Shown one piece after another: positions 43,740 through 52,248 of a DNA stretch of 64,000 nt. This stretch comes from Anaerostipes butyraticus (GTDB lineage: Bacteria > Bacillota > Clostridia > Lachnospirales > Lachnospiraceae): contig NZ_BLYI01000027.1 in NCBI RefSeq assembly GCF_016586355.1, positions 124,001-188,000 on the forward strand. Direction: 5' to 3'. A program made the translations under genes and the position numbers. Positions within the stretch are counted from its first letter, which is position 1; each line of letters starts with the position of its first letter. The notes beneath the pieces are model-generated. The model did no database searches. It was not told the DNA's origin and saw only the letters and a list, made by a program, of their open reading frames with translations.

Positions 43740-45689
43740 TTATTTCTTCAGCGGTTTCTTTGTAACGGACATGATCAGCATGCCGACAACCGCTCCTGCC
43801 GCAATCGATACCAGATACATCAACGGATTGGTAATAACGCCTATAACGAAGATTCCGCCGTGCGGAGCCGGAAGCCCGCATTGAAATGCCATGGAAAGAG
43901 CTCCTGCCACTGCAGATCCAATAATACACGGAGGAAGTATATGAAGAAGATCTCCGGCTGCAAAAGGTATTGCACCTTCCGTTATAAATGATAATCCCAT
44001 AACATAATTGACTACACCGGATTTTCTTTCACTCTCTGTAAAACGATTCTTAAAAAACGTAGTACACAAAGCAATTGCCAGCGGCGGCACCATTCCTCCT
44101 GCCATTACAGCCGCCATGATCGCATACTGTTCCGGTCCTGCATTTGCCACTGTAAGCTGAGCTGTACCAAACACATACGCTGCCTTATTGAATGGTCCTC
44201 CCATATCAACAGACATCATTCCGCCAAGAATTGCGCCCAGCAGGATGGAACTGGTTCCGCTCATGGATGAAAGGAAGTTATTCAATGCTGTATTAATAGC
44301 TCCAACGATCGGATTGACCGCGATCATAATCACACCCATCAGAAGAATTCCGCATACCGGATACAGCAGAATCGGCTTCAGTCCTTCCAGAGCATTTGGA
44401 AGTTTATCAAATATTTTTCTTAAAAGAACGATAATATAGCCGCCAAGGAAACCAGCAAGCAAAGCGCCGATAAATCCAGATGAGATCGCAGTTGAAGAAT
44501 CGTATGTCATTACATTGGAGAATGTATAACCGGCGTTTGCAATCGCTCCGCCGACAAAACCAACTGCCAGACCAGGACGGTCCGCAATACTCATGGAAAT
44601 GAATCCAGCCAGAACCGGCAGCATAAATCCAAAGGCCTGATCTCCAATTGTCTTCAGCACCGCCGCTAATGGCGTATTCTTACCAAAGTTTGCCGGATTA
44701 ATGGCCTGATCATCAAAGAGGAAAGCCAGTGCAATCAGGATTCCGCCCCCAATAACAAATGGAAGCATATGAGAGACACCATTCATCAAATGTTTATAGA
44801 TCTGCCGTCCTACACTTTCACCTTCTGCGCCTTCTTCTTCCTGAACACCGCCGCCGGCATGATGATAAATCGGCGCTTTATGATCCAGAATTGTCTGAAT
44901 CAGTTCTTCTGGTTTGTTAATACCGTCTGCAACCTTTGTCTGCAGTACCTGTTTGCCATCAAATCTCGCCATTTCTACATTTTTATCTGCCGCTACAATG
45001 ATTCCATCGCATTTTTCAATCTCTTCTTTGGTCAGAATATTTTTTGCTCCGCCAGAACCATTGGTTTCTGCCTTCAAAGTACATCCCATTTCCTTTGCCT
45101 TGTTCTCTAAGGCTTCTGCCGCCATAAAGGTATGCGCAATTCCAGTCGGGCAGGCAGTTACCGCCAAAACCTGATATCCATCTGTTTTTTCAGGAGTCTC
45201 CTGCTTCACTTCTTTTGTTTTATCTGGAAATTTTTCCGTTTCCTTTTCATCAATCAGACGGAGATATTCTTCTTTTGTTTTTGCATGGAGCAGATTTTCC
45301 TTGAATTCCGGATCCATCAAAATGGTTGACAGTCTTGCAAGCGCCTCCAGATGAAGATCGCTTCCTTCCGCTGGTGCCGCAATCATAAAAAACACATCGG
45401 ACGGCTTTCCATCCATAGCGTCATAGTCAACACCTTCCGGAACCGTCATAGACGCCAGCCCCGGTTTTGAAACCGCCTTATTCTTTGCATGAGGAATTGC
45501 AATTCCTCCTCCGATTCCTGTTGTTCCCGTAGCTTCTCTGGCAAGAATTCCTTTTTTATATTCTTCCCGGTCTGTAATGTTTCCGCCCTTCACCATCAGG
45601 TCAATCAGATGATCGATCGCCTCTTCCTTGCTGCCAACCTTCACTCCAAGATCAATGGTTTCATCCTGCAGTAATTCTGTGATTCGCAT
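43740..45689 (-). CDS. fruA: Fructose-specific PTS system EIIABC
   Basis: A 649-residue fused phosphotransferase transporter: EIIA (about 1-150, phospho-His in GIAIPHAKNKAV), EIIB (about 175-270, phospho-Cys in VTACPTGIAHTFM) and EIIC (about 300-645, membrane channel, AIDP-type GVGGI segments such as SVDMGGPFNKAAYVFG). It imports fructose and delivers fructose 1-phosphate. The usual companions fruR and fruB (1-phosphofructokinase) are not adjacent here. A promoter with TCAAA repeats lies upstream. Confidence 0.93.
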   Translation of the reverse strand: MRITELLQDETIDLGVKVGSKEEAIDHLIDLMVKGGNITDREEYKKGILAREATGTTGIGGGIAIPHAKNKAVSKPGLASMTVPEGVDYDAMDGKPSDVFFMIAAPAEGSDLHLEALARLSTILMDPEFKENLLHAKTKEEYLRLIDEKETEKFPDKTKEVKQETPEKTDGYQVLAVTACPTGIAHTFMAAEALENKAKEMGCTLKAETNGSGGAKNILTKEEIEKCDGIIVAADKNVEMARFDGKQVLQTKVADGINKPEELIQTILDHKAPIYHHAGGGVQEEEGAEGESVGRQIYKHLMNGVSHMLPFVIGGGILIALAFLFDDQAINPANFGKNTPLAAVLKTIGDQAFGFMLPVLAGFISMSIADRPGLAVGFVGGAIANAGYTFSNVMTYDSSTAISSGFIGALLAGFLGGYIIVLLRKIFDKLPNALEGLKPILLYPVCGILLMGVIMIAVNPIVGAINTALNNFLSSMSGTSSILLGAILGGMMSVDMGGPFNKAAYVFGTAQLTVANAGPEQYAIMAAVMAGGMVPPLAIALCTTFFKNRFTESERKSGVVNYVMGLSFITEGAIPFAAGDLLHILPPCIIGSAVAGALSMAFQCGLPAPHGGIFVIGVITNPLMYLVSIAAGAVVGMLIMSVTKKPLKK

Positions 45690-45778
45690 ACTCGTTCTCC
45701 TCCTTTTCTTCTATCGAAACAGTCAAAATCCGTCAAACCCACTTACAATTTTGGCTGTTTTTGATTTCTTTTGATTAG

Positions 45779-45806
45779 ATTATAGCACGATTTCAGTCAA
45801 AGTCAA
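45779..45806 (-). promoter_or_regulatory. fruA promoter with repeated TTGA-type boxes
   Basis: TTGACT (45801-45806), 16-nt spacer, perfect TATAAT (45779-45784). Several TTGACT/TTGAAG boxes lie upstream (45786-45832) and AATCAAAAGAAATCAAAAA lies downstream of the -10 box, candidate DeoR-family FruR sites. Confidence 0.6.
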
Positions 45807-45920
45807 TCATTTTTAGTCAATTTACTTCAATTTATCATTTTGAAAGAAAACAAAAGTATTTTTGAGCTATTTTTCTTTCATTTATCTTTTATTTTTTTCA
45901 TTTATTCCTTCATTCTTTAT

Positions 45921-45949
45921 TTTACAAATGCTTGTTTGTACTATATACT
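45921..45949 (+). promoter_or_regulatory. Promoter of the amino acid symporter gene
   Basis: TTTACA (45921-45926), 17-nt spacer, TATACT (45944-45949), 38 nt before ATG 45988. Confidence 0.65.
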
Positions 45950-45987
45950 AGTCTGATGGATACTACACAAAAGAAAGGATTTCAATT

Positions 45988-47385
45988 ATGATTCAACAAA
46001 TTTACAACCTGCTGTGGGGAGATCTGATCACCATCCCGCTTCCTGGCGGAAGTTCTCTCGGTCTTTCCCTGCTGGTTATCCTGCTGATCCCGTCTGGTAT
46101 TTATTTTACGATCCGGACAAGGTTCCTTCCATTCCGTCTTTTTCCGGAAATGATCCATGCAGTCCTGGAAAAAGACGACAAAAGCCGCAAGGATTCTATT
46201 TCCGGCATTCAGGCGCTGATCGTATCTACCGCCTGCCGGGTGGGAATGGGCAATCTGGTCGGCGTCGTAGCCGCAATCTCTGCAGGAGGAGCAGGCGCTG
46301 TCTTCTGGATGTGGCTGATCGCGGTGTTTGGAGCCTCTACAGCCTTTATGGAAGCAACCCTGGCTCAGATTTATAAGGAAAAAGATCCTCTTTACGGAGG
46401 TTATCGCGGAGGCCCTGCCTATTATATTCATGCTTTGTTTCAAAAAACTTCCTCAAAAAACCGGCGTTGTGTTCTGGCTGTGCTTTTTGCACTCTCCGGA
46501 CTAATCTGCTGGTGCGGGATCAGCCAGGTCATTGGAAATTCCATTTCCTCCGCTGTAGAAAATGCGTTCCATATTCCTCCGATTTATACAGCTGTCATTC
46601 TTGTTCTCATTGCTGCTGTCATCGTTTTAAGGAAAAACGCTACCGTAAAAGTTCTGGATATTATGGTTCCCATTATGGCCGGATGTTATTTTCTTCTTAC
46701 CTTATTTATTATTATCAAAAATATTCATCTGCTGCCATCTGTATTCCAGAAGATTTTTATGGAAGCTTTTGGATTCCGTCAGGCCGTGGCAGGAGGAATC
46801 GGAGCGGTTATTATGAATGGAGCAAAACGAGGCCTGTTTTCCAATGAAGCCGGATCCGGATCCGCTCCCTGTGCAGCCGCAGCCGCCGATATCAGCCATC
46901 CTGCCAAAGAAGGTCTGCTTCAGTCTCTCGGCGTTTTCATTGATACGCTCCTGATCTGCAGCTGCTCCGCCATGATCATGCTGATGACGCCTCCGGGCTT
47001 TATAGACGGTCTCCAGGGAATGGATCTTCTGCAGGAATCCATGAAATATCATCTGGGAAATTTCGGACCGATTTTTATTGCCGTAATCCTGTGGCTGTTC
47101 AGTTTTTCTACTTTCATCGGCATCCTGTTTTATGCAAGACCTAATATCGCTTATCTTTTCGGAGATAACTGGCTGTCTCAGACGCTCTATAAGATTCTGG
47201 CTCTTGCCATGCTTTTCGTAGGATGCCTGGCCGCCTATACTTTTGTCTGGGATCTGGGAGATATTGGTGTGGGACTTATGACTATCTTTAACCTCATCGC
47301 GCTTTTCCCTCTGGCGCCAAAAGCTCTATCTCAGCTAAAGGAATATGAAGCCATTCGAAAAGAAGAAAAGAAAGCTTCTGCTTAA
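45988..47385 (+). CDS. Sodium:alanine symporter (AGCS family)
   Basis: A 465-residue polytopic transporter of the alanine/glycine:cation symporter family. Signature segments: the N-terminal TIRTRFLPFRLFPEMI, GVGMGNLVGVV-type glycine region (CRVGMGNLVGVVAAISAGG), and GGIGAVIMNGAKRGLFSNEAGSGSAPCAAA, the family hallmark. It imports alanine or glycine with Na+. AAAGGA precedes the ATG; a stem-loop follows the stop. Confidence 0.94.
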   Translation: MIQQIYNLLWGDLITIPLPGGSSLGLSLLVILLIPSGIYFTIRTRFLPFRLFPEMIHAVLEKDDKSRKDSISGIQALIVSTACRVGMGNLVGVVAAISAGGAGAVFWMWLIAVFGASTAFMEATLAQIYKEKDPLYGGYRGGPAYYIHALFQKTSSKNRRCVLAVLFALSGLICWCGISQVIGNSISSAVENAFHIPPIYTAVILVLIAAVIVLRKNATVKVLDIMVPIMAGCYFLLTLFIIIKNIHLLPSVFQKIFMEAFGFRQAVAGGIGAVIMNGAKRGLFSNEAGSGSAPCAAAAADISHPAKEGLLQSLGVFIDTLLICSCSAMIMLMTPPGFIDGLQGMDLLQESMKYHLGNFGPIFIAVILWLFSFSTFIGILFYARPNIAYLFGDNWLSQTLYKILALAMLFVGCLAAYTFVWDLGDIGVGLMTIFNLIALFPLAPKALSQLKEYEAIRKEEKKASA

Positions 47386-47389
47386 CATA

Positions 47390-47433
47390 AAAGAGACATA
47401 ACAGATCCTGCCGGATCTGCCATGTCTCTTTTC
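47390..47433 (+). terminator. Terminator after the alanine symporter gene
   Basis: AAAGAGACAT (47390-47399) pairs with ATGTCTCTTT (47422-47431); an inner AGATC/GATCT pair extends it. T-run at 47429-47433. Confidence 0.85.
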
Positions 47434-47456
47434 TATATCATATTTGCGTTCCAGAA

Positions 47457-48146
47457 TCAGTCCCCAAACAGCATATAAAGTCCGATGAGAAGCATCAGGA
47501 CTCCCAGAACCGTTTTAAATATTTTTGACGTCAGATTCGCTGCCGTTCCATCCAGACGATTGGCAAATCCTACGGAAGTTCCTGCTGCTGCAATGATAAT
47601 GCCGTGTCCTACAGAATAGCAGAGAAGCAAAAGTGCTCCGAGAAGATAATTTCCACTCTGGCTTGCAATCGCAAGCAGCATAATAATCACAGGAGCCGCA
47701 CAGTGGGAAGAAAAAATTCCTCCGATCATCCCCACAAAGAAAGCTCCCACAAATCCCTGTTTTCCATTTCCGCCAAGACCATGGACGTGGGGAATCAGCT
47801 GGATCACACCCCACATCTGCAGCGCCATCAGAATCATCAGGATTCCCAGAATCATATGGACGATCTCAGAATGACCGATCACATGTCCCAGTGCTGAGGC
47901 AATGAATCCAAGACAGATAAAAGTAACTGCGGATCCCGCGGCAAATGTAATGGACAGCAGAAATGCTCTTCTGTTATCTTTGATTTCATCTCCGTCAGCT
48001 GTCACATACCCTGTTACCAGAGGAATATTGGACAGCGCACACGGCGTCAGAGATGTAAAAATTCCGGCGATCAGCGCAAACAGAGGTCCGATCCAAAGAT
48101 TTCCATGGATCATCTCAACAATATTTCTTGAAAATGTTTCTAACAT
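47457..48146 (-). CDS. ccdA: CcdA-type cytochrome c biogenesis / thiol transporter
   Basis: A 229-residue membrane protein of the DsbD/CcdA family, which passes reducing equivalents across the membrane through a pair of intramembrane cysteines, here in TSLTPCALSNIPL and GIFSSHCAAPVI. About six hydrophobic segments are visible. The partner (thioredoxin-like protein or cytochrome) is not in the window. ATG 48146 was chosen because AAAGGTGG lies 8 nt upstream; an in-frame GTG at 48158 has none. Confidence 0.88.
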   Translation of the reverse strand: MLETFSRNIVEMIHGNLWIGPLFALIAGIFTSLTPCALSNIPLVTGYVTADGDEIKDNRRAFLLSITFAAGSAVTFICLGFIASALGHVIGHSEIVHMILGILMILMALQMWGVIQLIPHVHGLGGNGKQGFVGAFFVGMIGGIFSSHCAAPVIIMLLAIASQSGNYLLGALLLLCYSVGHGIIIAAAGTSVGFANRLDGTAANLTSKIFKTVLGVLMLLIGLYMLFGD

Positions 48147-48187
48147 AATAAATTCCACCTTTTACATTTTTAGGGCTCTAAGTGCTT

Positions 48188-48216
48188 ATTTTACTCACTT
48201 TTTCAAAAATATGCAA
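48188..48216 (-). promoter_or_regulatory. ccdA promoter
   Basis: TTGCAT (48211-48216), 17-nt spacer, TAAAAT (48188-48193) on the minus strand. Confidence 0.5.
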
Positions 48217-48341
48217 CCTTATTACGGGAAATTCTACTGACTTTCATTCTCATTTTTTCAATGAAATATATAATTTCTTCAACCGAACAGGGAAAGATTC
48301 TTTCCCCTGCCGGTCACCGCGATACCTTGTTCATATTGCGC

Positions 48342-48377
48342 AAAAAAAATCCCGCTTTGCCGGCGGGATCTTTTTAT
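48342..48377. terminator. Bidirectional hairpin upstream of ccdA
   Basis: ATCCCGC (48349-48355) pairs with GCGGGAT (48363-48369), with A8 on the left and T5 on the right. The flanking intergenic sequence also holds a looser inverted repeat AATGAAAAGAGA/TCTCTTTTCATT (48378-48448); no gene is seen between 48217 and 48533. This may be the former terminator of the TrpXYZ-like operon before the island arrived. Confidence 0.75.
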
Positions 48378-48533
48378 AATGAAAAGAGAGGATTAAAAAA
48401 TATATATGAAAAACTATGTTTTTATTATACCTCATTTCTCTTTTCATTCAATTTTCTCCGTATAAAATTTTCTAAACAAAAAATAAAATAATATGAAATA
48501 ATTCTTTGAATTCTTATTTGTTTTTTAATCTCT

Positions 48534-48662
48534 TTAATTTCCGGTCTCAATGCTGATCTGATTGAAACGGTCCAGCAGGTCATCTACATCCAGATTGTCT
48601 TTATCCTCTCCTGCTTTATCAACGATCGCCTCCCCCTGATGCATCATGATCAGGCGGTTCCC
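48534..48662. repeat. Left 129-bp direct repeat (orphan 3' end of the ABC ATPase gene)
   Basis: Identical over 129 bp to 56285-56413. It begins exactly at the stop codon (TTA on the plus strand) and holds the last 42 codons of the ATPase gene, without the rest of the gene. Sequence identity ends abruptly on both sides, and AT-rich island DNA begins at 48663. It marks the left boundary of the inserted region. Confidence 0.95.
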
Positions 48663-48702
48663 GTATTATTCTTGAGATCTTTTGCAATAACAAACACATT
48701 TA

Positions 48703-48750
48703 AAATCTAAAAAGAAACCATAAAATTGCAATCATAATCTCATGGTTTCT
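48703..48750 (-). terminator. Terminator of the island's minus-strand operon
   Basis: AGAAACCAT (48713-48721) pairs with ATGGTTTCT (48742-48750). On the minus strand the stem is followed by TTTTTAGATTTTA, a good U-run. Confidence 0.8.
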
Positions 48751-48810
48751 ATATCATCTAATTTTGACTACAACATTATATTTTTAATCATTACCAAAAT
48801 CTTTTTTACA

Positions 48811-49419
48811 TTAAAGCTCTCTTTTTATTGCAATGCGCAATACAAAATAATTTAAGAACAATGCACACACAAGAAAGCCTATAAATATAATGTTGGGAGC
48901 ATTATTTACAACAGTTATTGTTTCATTTCCAAATTTGAAAAAAATGAACATAAATACTAAAATAATATATGGAACAAAACGTACTTTAGAATAATCATAC
49001 CAGTAGTATATGAAAATATATATTGTATTATAAAACATCAAAAAAATAATCATAATGATATTTATTCTCCAATCAATATGTACTGACTGATCTCTTGCTA
49101 CTCCCACAAGGATACTTCCTACATTTGCAATTAATATTCCTACAAGAATACAAAAAAATGATAAAATATTTTTCTCATTAATTATATCTTTTTTTGAAAC
49201 CGGAAGGGATAATAAAAATTGTCTTGTGGCATTTGAATCTTCCATATAACATATTTTTCCAACCGTCCAGCTAAACATAAGCGACGGACACATCATCAAT
49301 GATACAGTATAATATTTTGCTCCATCTATTGTTATAATCGAAAAAAACGTTGCGAAAAGAACTCCTAAAACAATATTTTTTTTATATAGTAACCAATTTT
49401 TTCGTAATAAATATATCAT
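48811..49419 (-). CDS. ABC transporter permease (ABC-2 type), island operon
   Basis: A 202-residue membrane protein with about five to six hydrophobic segments and a cytoplasmic piece DSNATRQFLLSLPVSKKDIINEK, a pattern typical of ABC-2 type permeases (the LPVSKKDI segment is common in Firmicutes exporters for peptides or antibiotics). It overlaps the ATPase gene by 4 nt (ATGA), so the two form one exporter. Given its neighbours it may export or give immunity to the processed peptide. The last gene before the terminator. Confidence 0.8.
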   Translation of the reverse strand: MIYLLRKNWLLYKKNIVLGVLFATFFSIITIDGAKYYTVSLMMCPSLMFSWTVGKICYMEDSNATRQFLLSLPVSKKDIINEKNILSFFCILVGILIANVGSILVGVARDQSVHIDWRINIIMIIFLMFYNTIYIFIYYWYDYSKVRFVPYIILVFMFIFFKFGNETITVVNNAPNIIFIGFLVCALFLNYFVLRIAIKREL

Positions 49420-50147
49420 AATTTATCTCCTTTTTGCTTTATTAGATTTTCTAAATACATATCGATGCTAATTCCTTGATTTAATATTTTTTTTGCTTCG
49501 CACTGCTCAATTATTTTCCCTTGATGAATAAATATAAGATAATCTGCTATTTTTTCCATATCTTCTATAATGTGAGATGAGAATAGTATGCTTGTCCCAT
49601 ATTTCCGAACTTGTTCTTTTAATATATATAAAACCTCATTTCTTACTAATGGATCTAGTCCTGATGTAGGTTCATCCATCAATAATAATTTGGGTCTATG
49701 AGAAAGAGCAAGGCATAAATTAAATTTCATCCTCATTCCCTTAGATAAATCTTTCATTTTATAATTTGATTTTATCCCTAATTTATTTGATATCACTTTA
49801 TAATCATCCTCTATCCAGTCTGGATAAAATGATTGATAAAATTTCTTAATATCATTTAATCGACATTGTGAAAAAAAATCAGTATTTTCTCCAACATATC
49901 CTATTTTTCTTTTATATGATATATCCTTATTTTCTAGAATATTTCTATTTTGAAAATAAATTTCCCCATCATCTGCTTTAATTATTTGAAGTAACAATTT
50001 TATTGTTGTACTTTTTCCCATTCCATTTGCACCAATTAATCCTGTAATCTTCCCACTTTCTAAATGAAAACTAATATTATTTAAAAAAAATTCAGGATAT
50101 CTTTTTCTTAAACCTATTACTTTCATTATATTTTTCTTTTCCTTCAT
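49416..50147 (-). CDS. ABC transporter ATP-binding protein, island operon
   Basis: A 243-residue ABC ATPase: Walker A GANGMGKST, Q-loop region YVGENTDFFSQCRL, signature LSKGMRMKF, Walker B LLLMDEPTSGLDP and the switch His in LFSSHIIED. The LSKGM(R) variant is usual in exporters of the YtrB/BcrA class. AAGGAG lies 7 nt upstream of the ATG. Pairs with the permease gene; both stand downstream of the peptidase and the small membrane peptide. Confidence 0.92.
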   Translation of the reverse strand: MKEKKNIMKVIGLRKRYPEFFLNNISFHLESGKITGLIGANGMGKSTTIKLLLQIIKADDGEIYFQNRNILENKDISYKRKIGYVGENTDFFSQCRLNDIKKFYQSFYPDWIEDDYKVISNKLGIKSNYKMKDLSKGMRMKFNLCLALSHRPKLLLMDEPTSGLDPLVRNEVLYILKEQVRKYGTSILFSSHIIEDMEKIADYLIFIHQGKIIEQCEAKKILNQGISIDMYLENLIKQKGDKL

Positions 50148-50176
50148 TCCTTCACTCCTTAAAAGCTTGTAACAAG

Positions 50177-50326
50177 TTACTTTCTATTCCTTTTTTTTAC
50201 AGAAACTATAAATGCTATAAATGCTATAATAATTGTTTGAATAAAAATTTCTTCCATATTCCCTTTATGTTCTACAATATACGGAATTATTTCAATAATC
50301 AAAAACATAAAGATAAAATATCTCAT
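50177..50326 (-). CDS. 49-residue hydrophobic small protein
   Basis: ATG 50326 with GGAGG only 4-5 nt upstream opens a 49-codon frame ending at TAA 50177. It begins MRYFIFMFLIIEIIPYI and has two hydrophobic stretches separated by EHKGNMEE, ending KKRNRK, so it is probably a small two-helix membrane protein with a basic tail. It lies between the peptidase and exporter genes with short gaps, within the operon. It could be an immunity protein or an exporter accessory; too hydrophobic and Cys-free for a typical SPASM substrate. Function unknown. Confidence 0.6.
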   Translation of the reverse strand: MRYFIFMFLIIEIIPYIVEHKGNMEEIFIQTIIIAFIAFIVSVKKRNRK

Positions 50327-50359
50327 TATTCCTCCATAAATTTTTTATTTATTCTTGAT

Positions 50360-51493
50360 TTAAAATAATTTTTCTCTCTTTTTCAAATAATAAATCGCTT
50401 TTTCTAATTGAATATCATCATTATTTGTTACATCTCTATGATTAATATCAATATAAACTTGAGGTTTTATATTCTTAATATGCATCTCTTTTCCATTGAA
50501 ATTAACATACTTTTTCGTTGTCAAACTCATCCTCATACCATCTCCTAATTCATATACAGACGCTATATCATTCATTCCGCATGTCGGTGTTCCCATTCGC
50601 AATATATTTTTATTATCAGATATCAACCTCAAAAATATAAATTCTAGAGAACTACATGTGAGATTGTTAAATAGTACACCTACATTTTTTCCTCTAATTA
50701 CACTCTTTCTTGGTTTTAAAACATATTCATGAATTTTTCTTTTATCCTTTAAATATATTTTTACTTTTTCATTTATAAAAAATTCTGTGATTTTTATAGC
50801 TAGTTCAATTTTTCCTCCCATATTATTACGTAGATCAAAAATTATACTTTTCAACTTTGTTTGTTTTTCCAAACTTTGCATGAATAAATTTACTTCTGCA
50901 TCATTTAATAAAGACGGACAACGATAATATAAGATTTTATATTTTTGTTCAATTCTTTTCTTATGTTCTTCCATTAATGCAAAATACTTCTGCTTTAGAC
51001 AATTATCTAATTTTAGTGATTTTGCTTCAACATATTTTATATTTTTCTCTACTGTTTGTCCTCTTCCTGTTTCAAAAGTTAATAATATCTTTTGAGGATT
51101 ATGTGCCCTGGAAATTGATTCAAGTATTCTTATTAATTTTAATGATTCTGAATCAATATTTTTCATTTTATATAATAAATCGCTAATACTTTGATGATTT
51201 ATTTTTTTTAAAATAAATCCCTTTTTTATTATAGAGTTAGTTTCAAAAACTTCAATTACAACTAATTTATTTCCAATAATGCCTAAGGTAACTGGCAAAA
51301 TATACTCCATCTTTCTAATCAATTTAGTATGTGGATCTTGAAATTTCTCCAAGAGGATTTGGAGTTCTTTAAAAAAAATATTCTTATCTTCTATGTATTG
51401 TATCTTGTAAAAATCATTTTTTAACTCTTCAGAAAGATTATCAAAATATATATATTGTTCCTTTATTATTTGTACAATTTTTTCTCTATTCAT
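50360..51493 (-). CDS. S41-type (tail-specific) peptidase without signal peptide
   Basis: A 377-residue protein whose C-terminal half reads as an S41 peptidase: SIIFDLRNNMGG (the conserved DLRxNxGG strand), the serine segment NLTCSSLEFIF and MGTPTCGMND, which would place the catalytic Lys/His-type loop. The N-terminal 150 residues contain a PDZ-like stretch (IIKKGFILKKINHQSI). Without a signal peptide or membrane helix it would act in the cytoplasm, consistent with leader removal from a modified peptide. It overlaps the SPASM fragment by 8 nt (ATG within its 3' end), so both were translated together. Confidence 0.75.
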   Translation of the reverse strand: MNREKIVQIIKEQYIYFDNLSEELKNDFYKIQYIEDKNIFFKELQILLEKFQDPHTKLIRKMEYILPVTLGIIGNKLVVIEVFETNSIIKKGFILKKINHQSISDLLYKMKNIDSESLKLIRILESISRAHNPQKILLTFETGRGQTVEKNIKYVEAKSLKLDNCLKQKYFALMEEHKKRIEQKYKILYYRCPSLLNDAEVNLFMQSLEKQTKLKSIIFDLRNNMGGKIELAIKITEFFINEKVKIYLKDKRKIHEYVLKPRKSVIRGKNVGVLFNNLTCSSLEFIFLRLISDNKNILRMGTPTCGMNDIASVYELGDGMRMSLTTKKYVNFNGKEMHIKNIKPQVYIDINHRDVTNNDDIQLEKAIYYLKKREKLF

Positions 51494-51989
51494 TCTTGCC
51501 CTCCTGAATCAAAGAACAATTTTTACACGAATGGATTCCATTTGATGCACTTATCTCTATTGCAGAACAGCTAATACATCCCCAACGATAAACACATTGT
51601 TTACAAGATTGCATTTTTCCTTTATTTAAGTTTACTAATTCCTCATATTTTTCATTTAAAATCTCCGTTAGATGATTTTTCTCGTTTAGCTTCCCATAGG
51701 ATGTTAACCTCGACATAACGCAAGGATATACTACTCTTTCTTCCGATATACAAATAGCTTTAGAATAACATGGATTTTTTAACATCAATATACCTATATT
51801 TACAGGGTTCATTTTTATCAATTTTCTTTTGTAATCAAAAACAAACTTAGCATATTTTTTTGAATAATGTATGTTTTCAGGAAAAGGATTAATAAAATCT
51901 AACCGATATCTACATTGATAATCTCTTATTATTTCAATATATTTTTCAATTTTTTCTTCATTATAATTTTTTAAATAAGTTAAAATCAT
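51486..51989 (-). pseudogene. Radical-SAM peptide maturase fragment (SPASM domain only)
   Basis: A 167-codon open frame that holds the end of a radical-SAM barrel and a SPASM domain: CISEERVVYPC, then CKQCVYRWGC, and CKNC at the end supply auxiliary Fe-S ligands. The radical-SAM CxxxCxxC half (about 200 residues) is missing; sequence upstream (51990-52210) does not continue it in any frame I could read. The start ATG 51989 has no good ribosome-binding site. I infer an N-terminal deletion, probably caused by the IS30-type element next to it. Family: SPASM maturases that modify ribosomal peptides (RiPPs). Confidence 0.7.
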
Positions 51990-52248
51990 TAGTCTTAATC
52001 AAAACAATTAATAATATTTATCAGAAAGAATATTATTTTTTCCACTTTTATAATACAATTTTTTCTCCTCTCTTTACTATCTTGACCCCAATCTGCCAAT
52101 TTTCGTCCGCATTCTGTTTTCTCTTTAATATGCATATATATTCTGATTGAGCGAAAAGATAAATTCCACTTGTCTGGTGTATTCAGTAAGGAGTCATTAT
52201 CCACAAATTTCTTTTGTTATCCGGTTTTATTTTTTAGCAATGTAGATG
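51990..52248. other. Unassigned junction between SPASM fragment and IS30 remnant
   Basis: 259 nt with a minus-strand open frame (52204 down to 51995) that I do not recognise and that has no ribosome-binding site. It may hold debris of the missing maturase N-terminus or of a further insertion element. Confidence 0.4.

Noticed and set aside
51995-52204. 69-codon frame between the SPASM fragment and the IS30 remnant
   Set aside because: No ribosome-binding site and no recognised motif; kept only as unassigned junction sequence.
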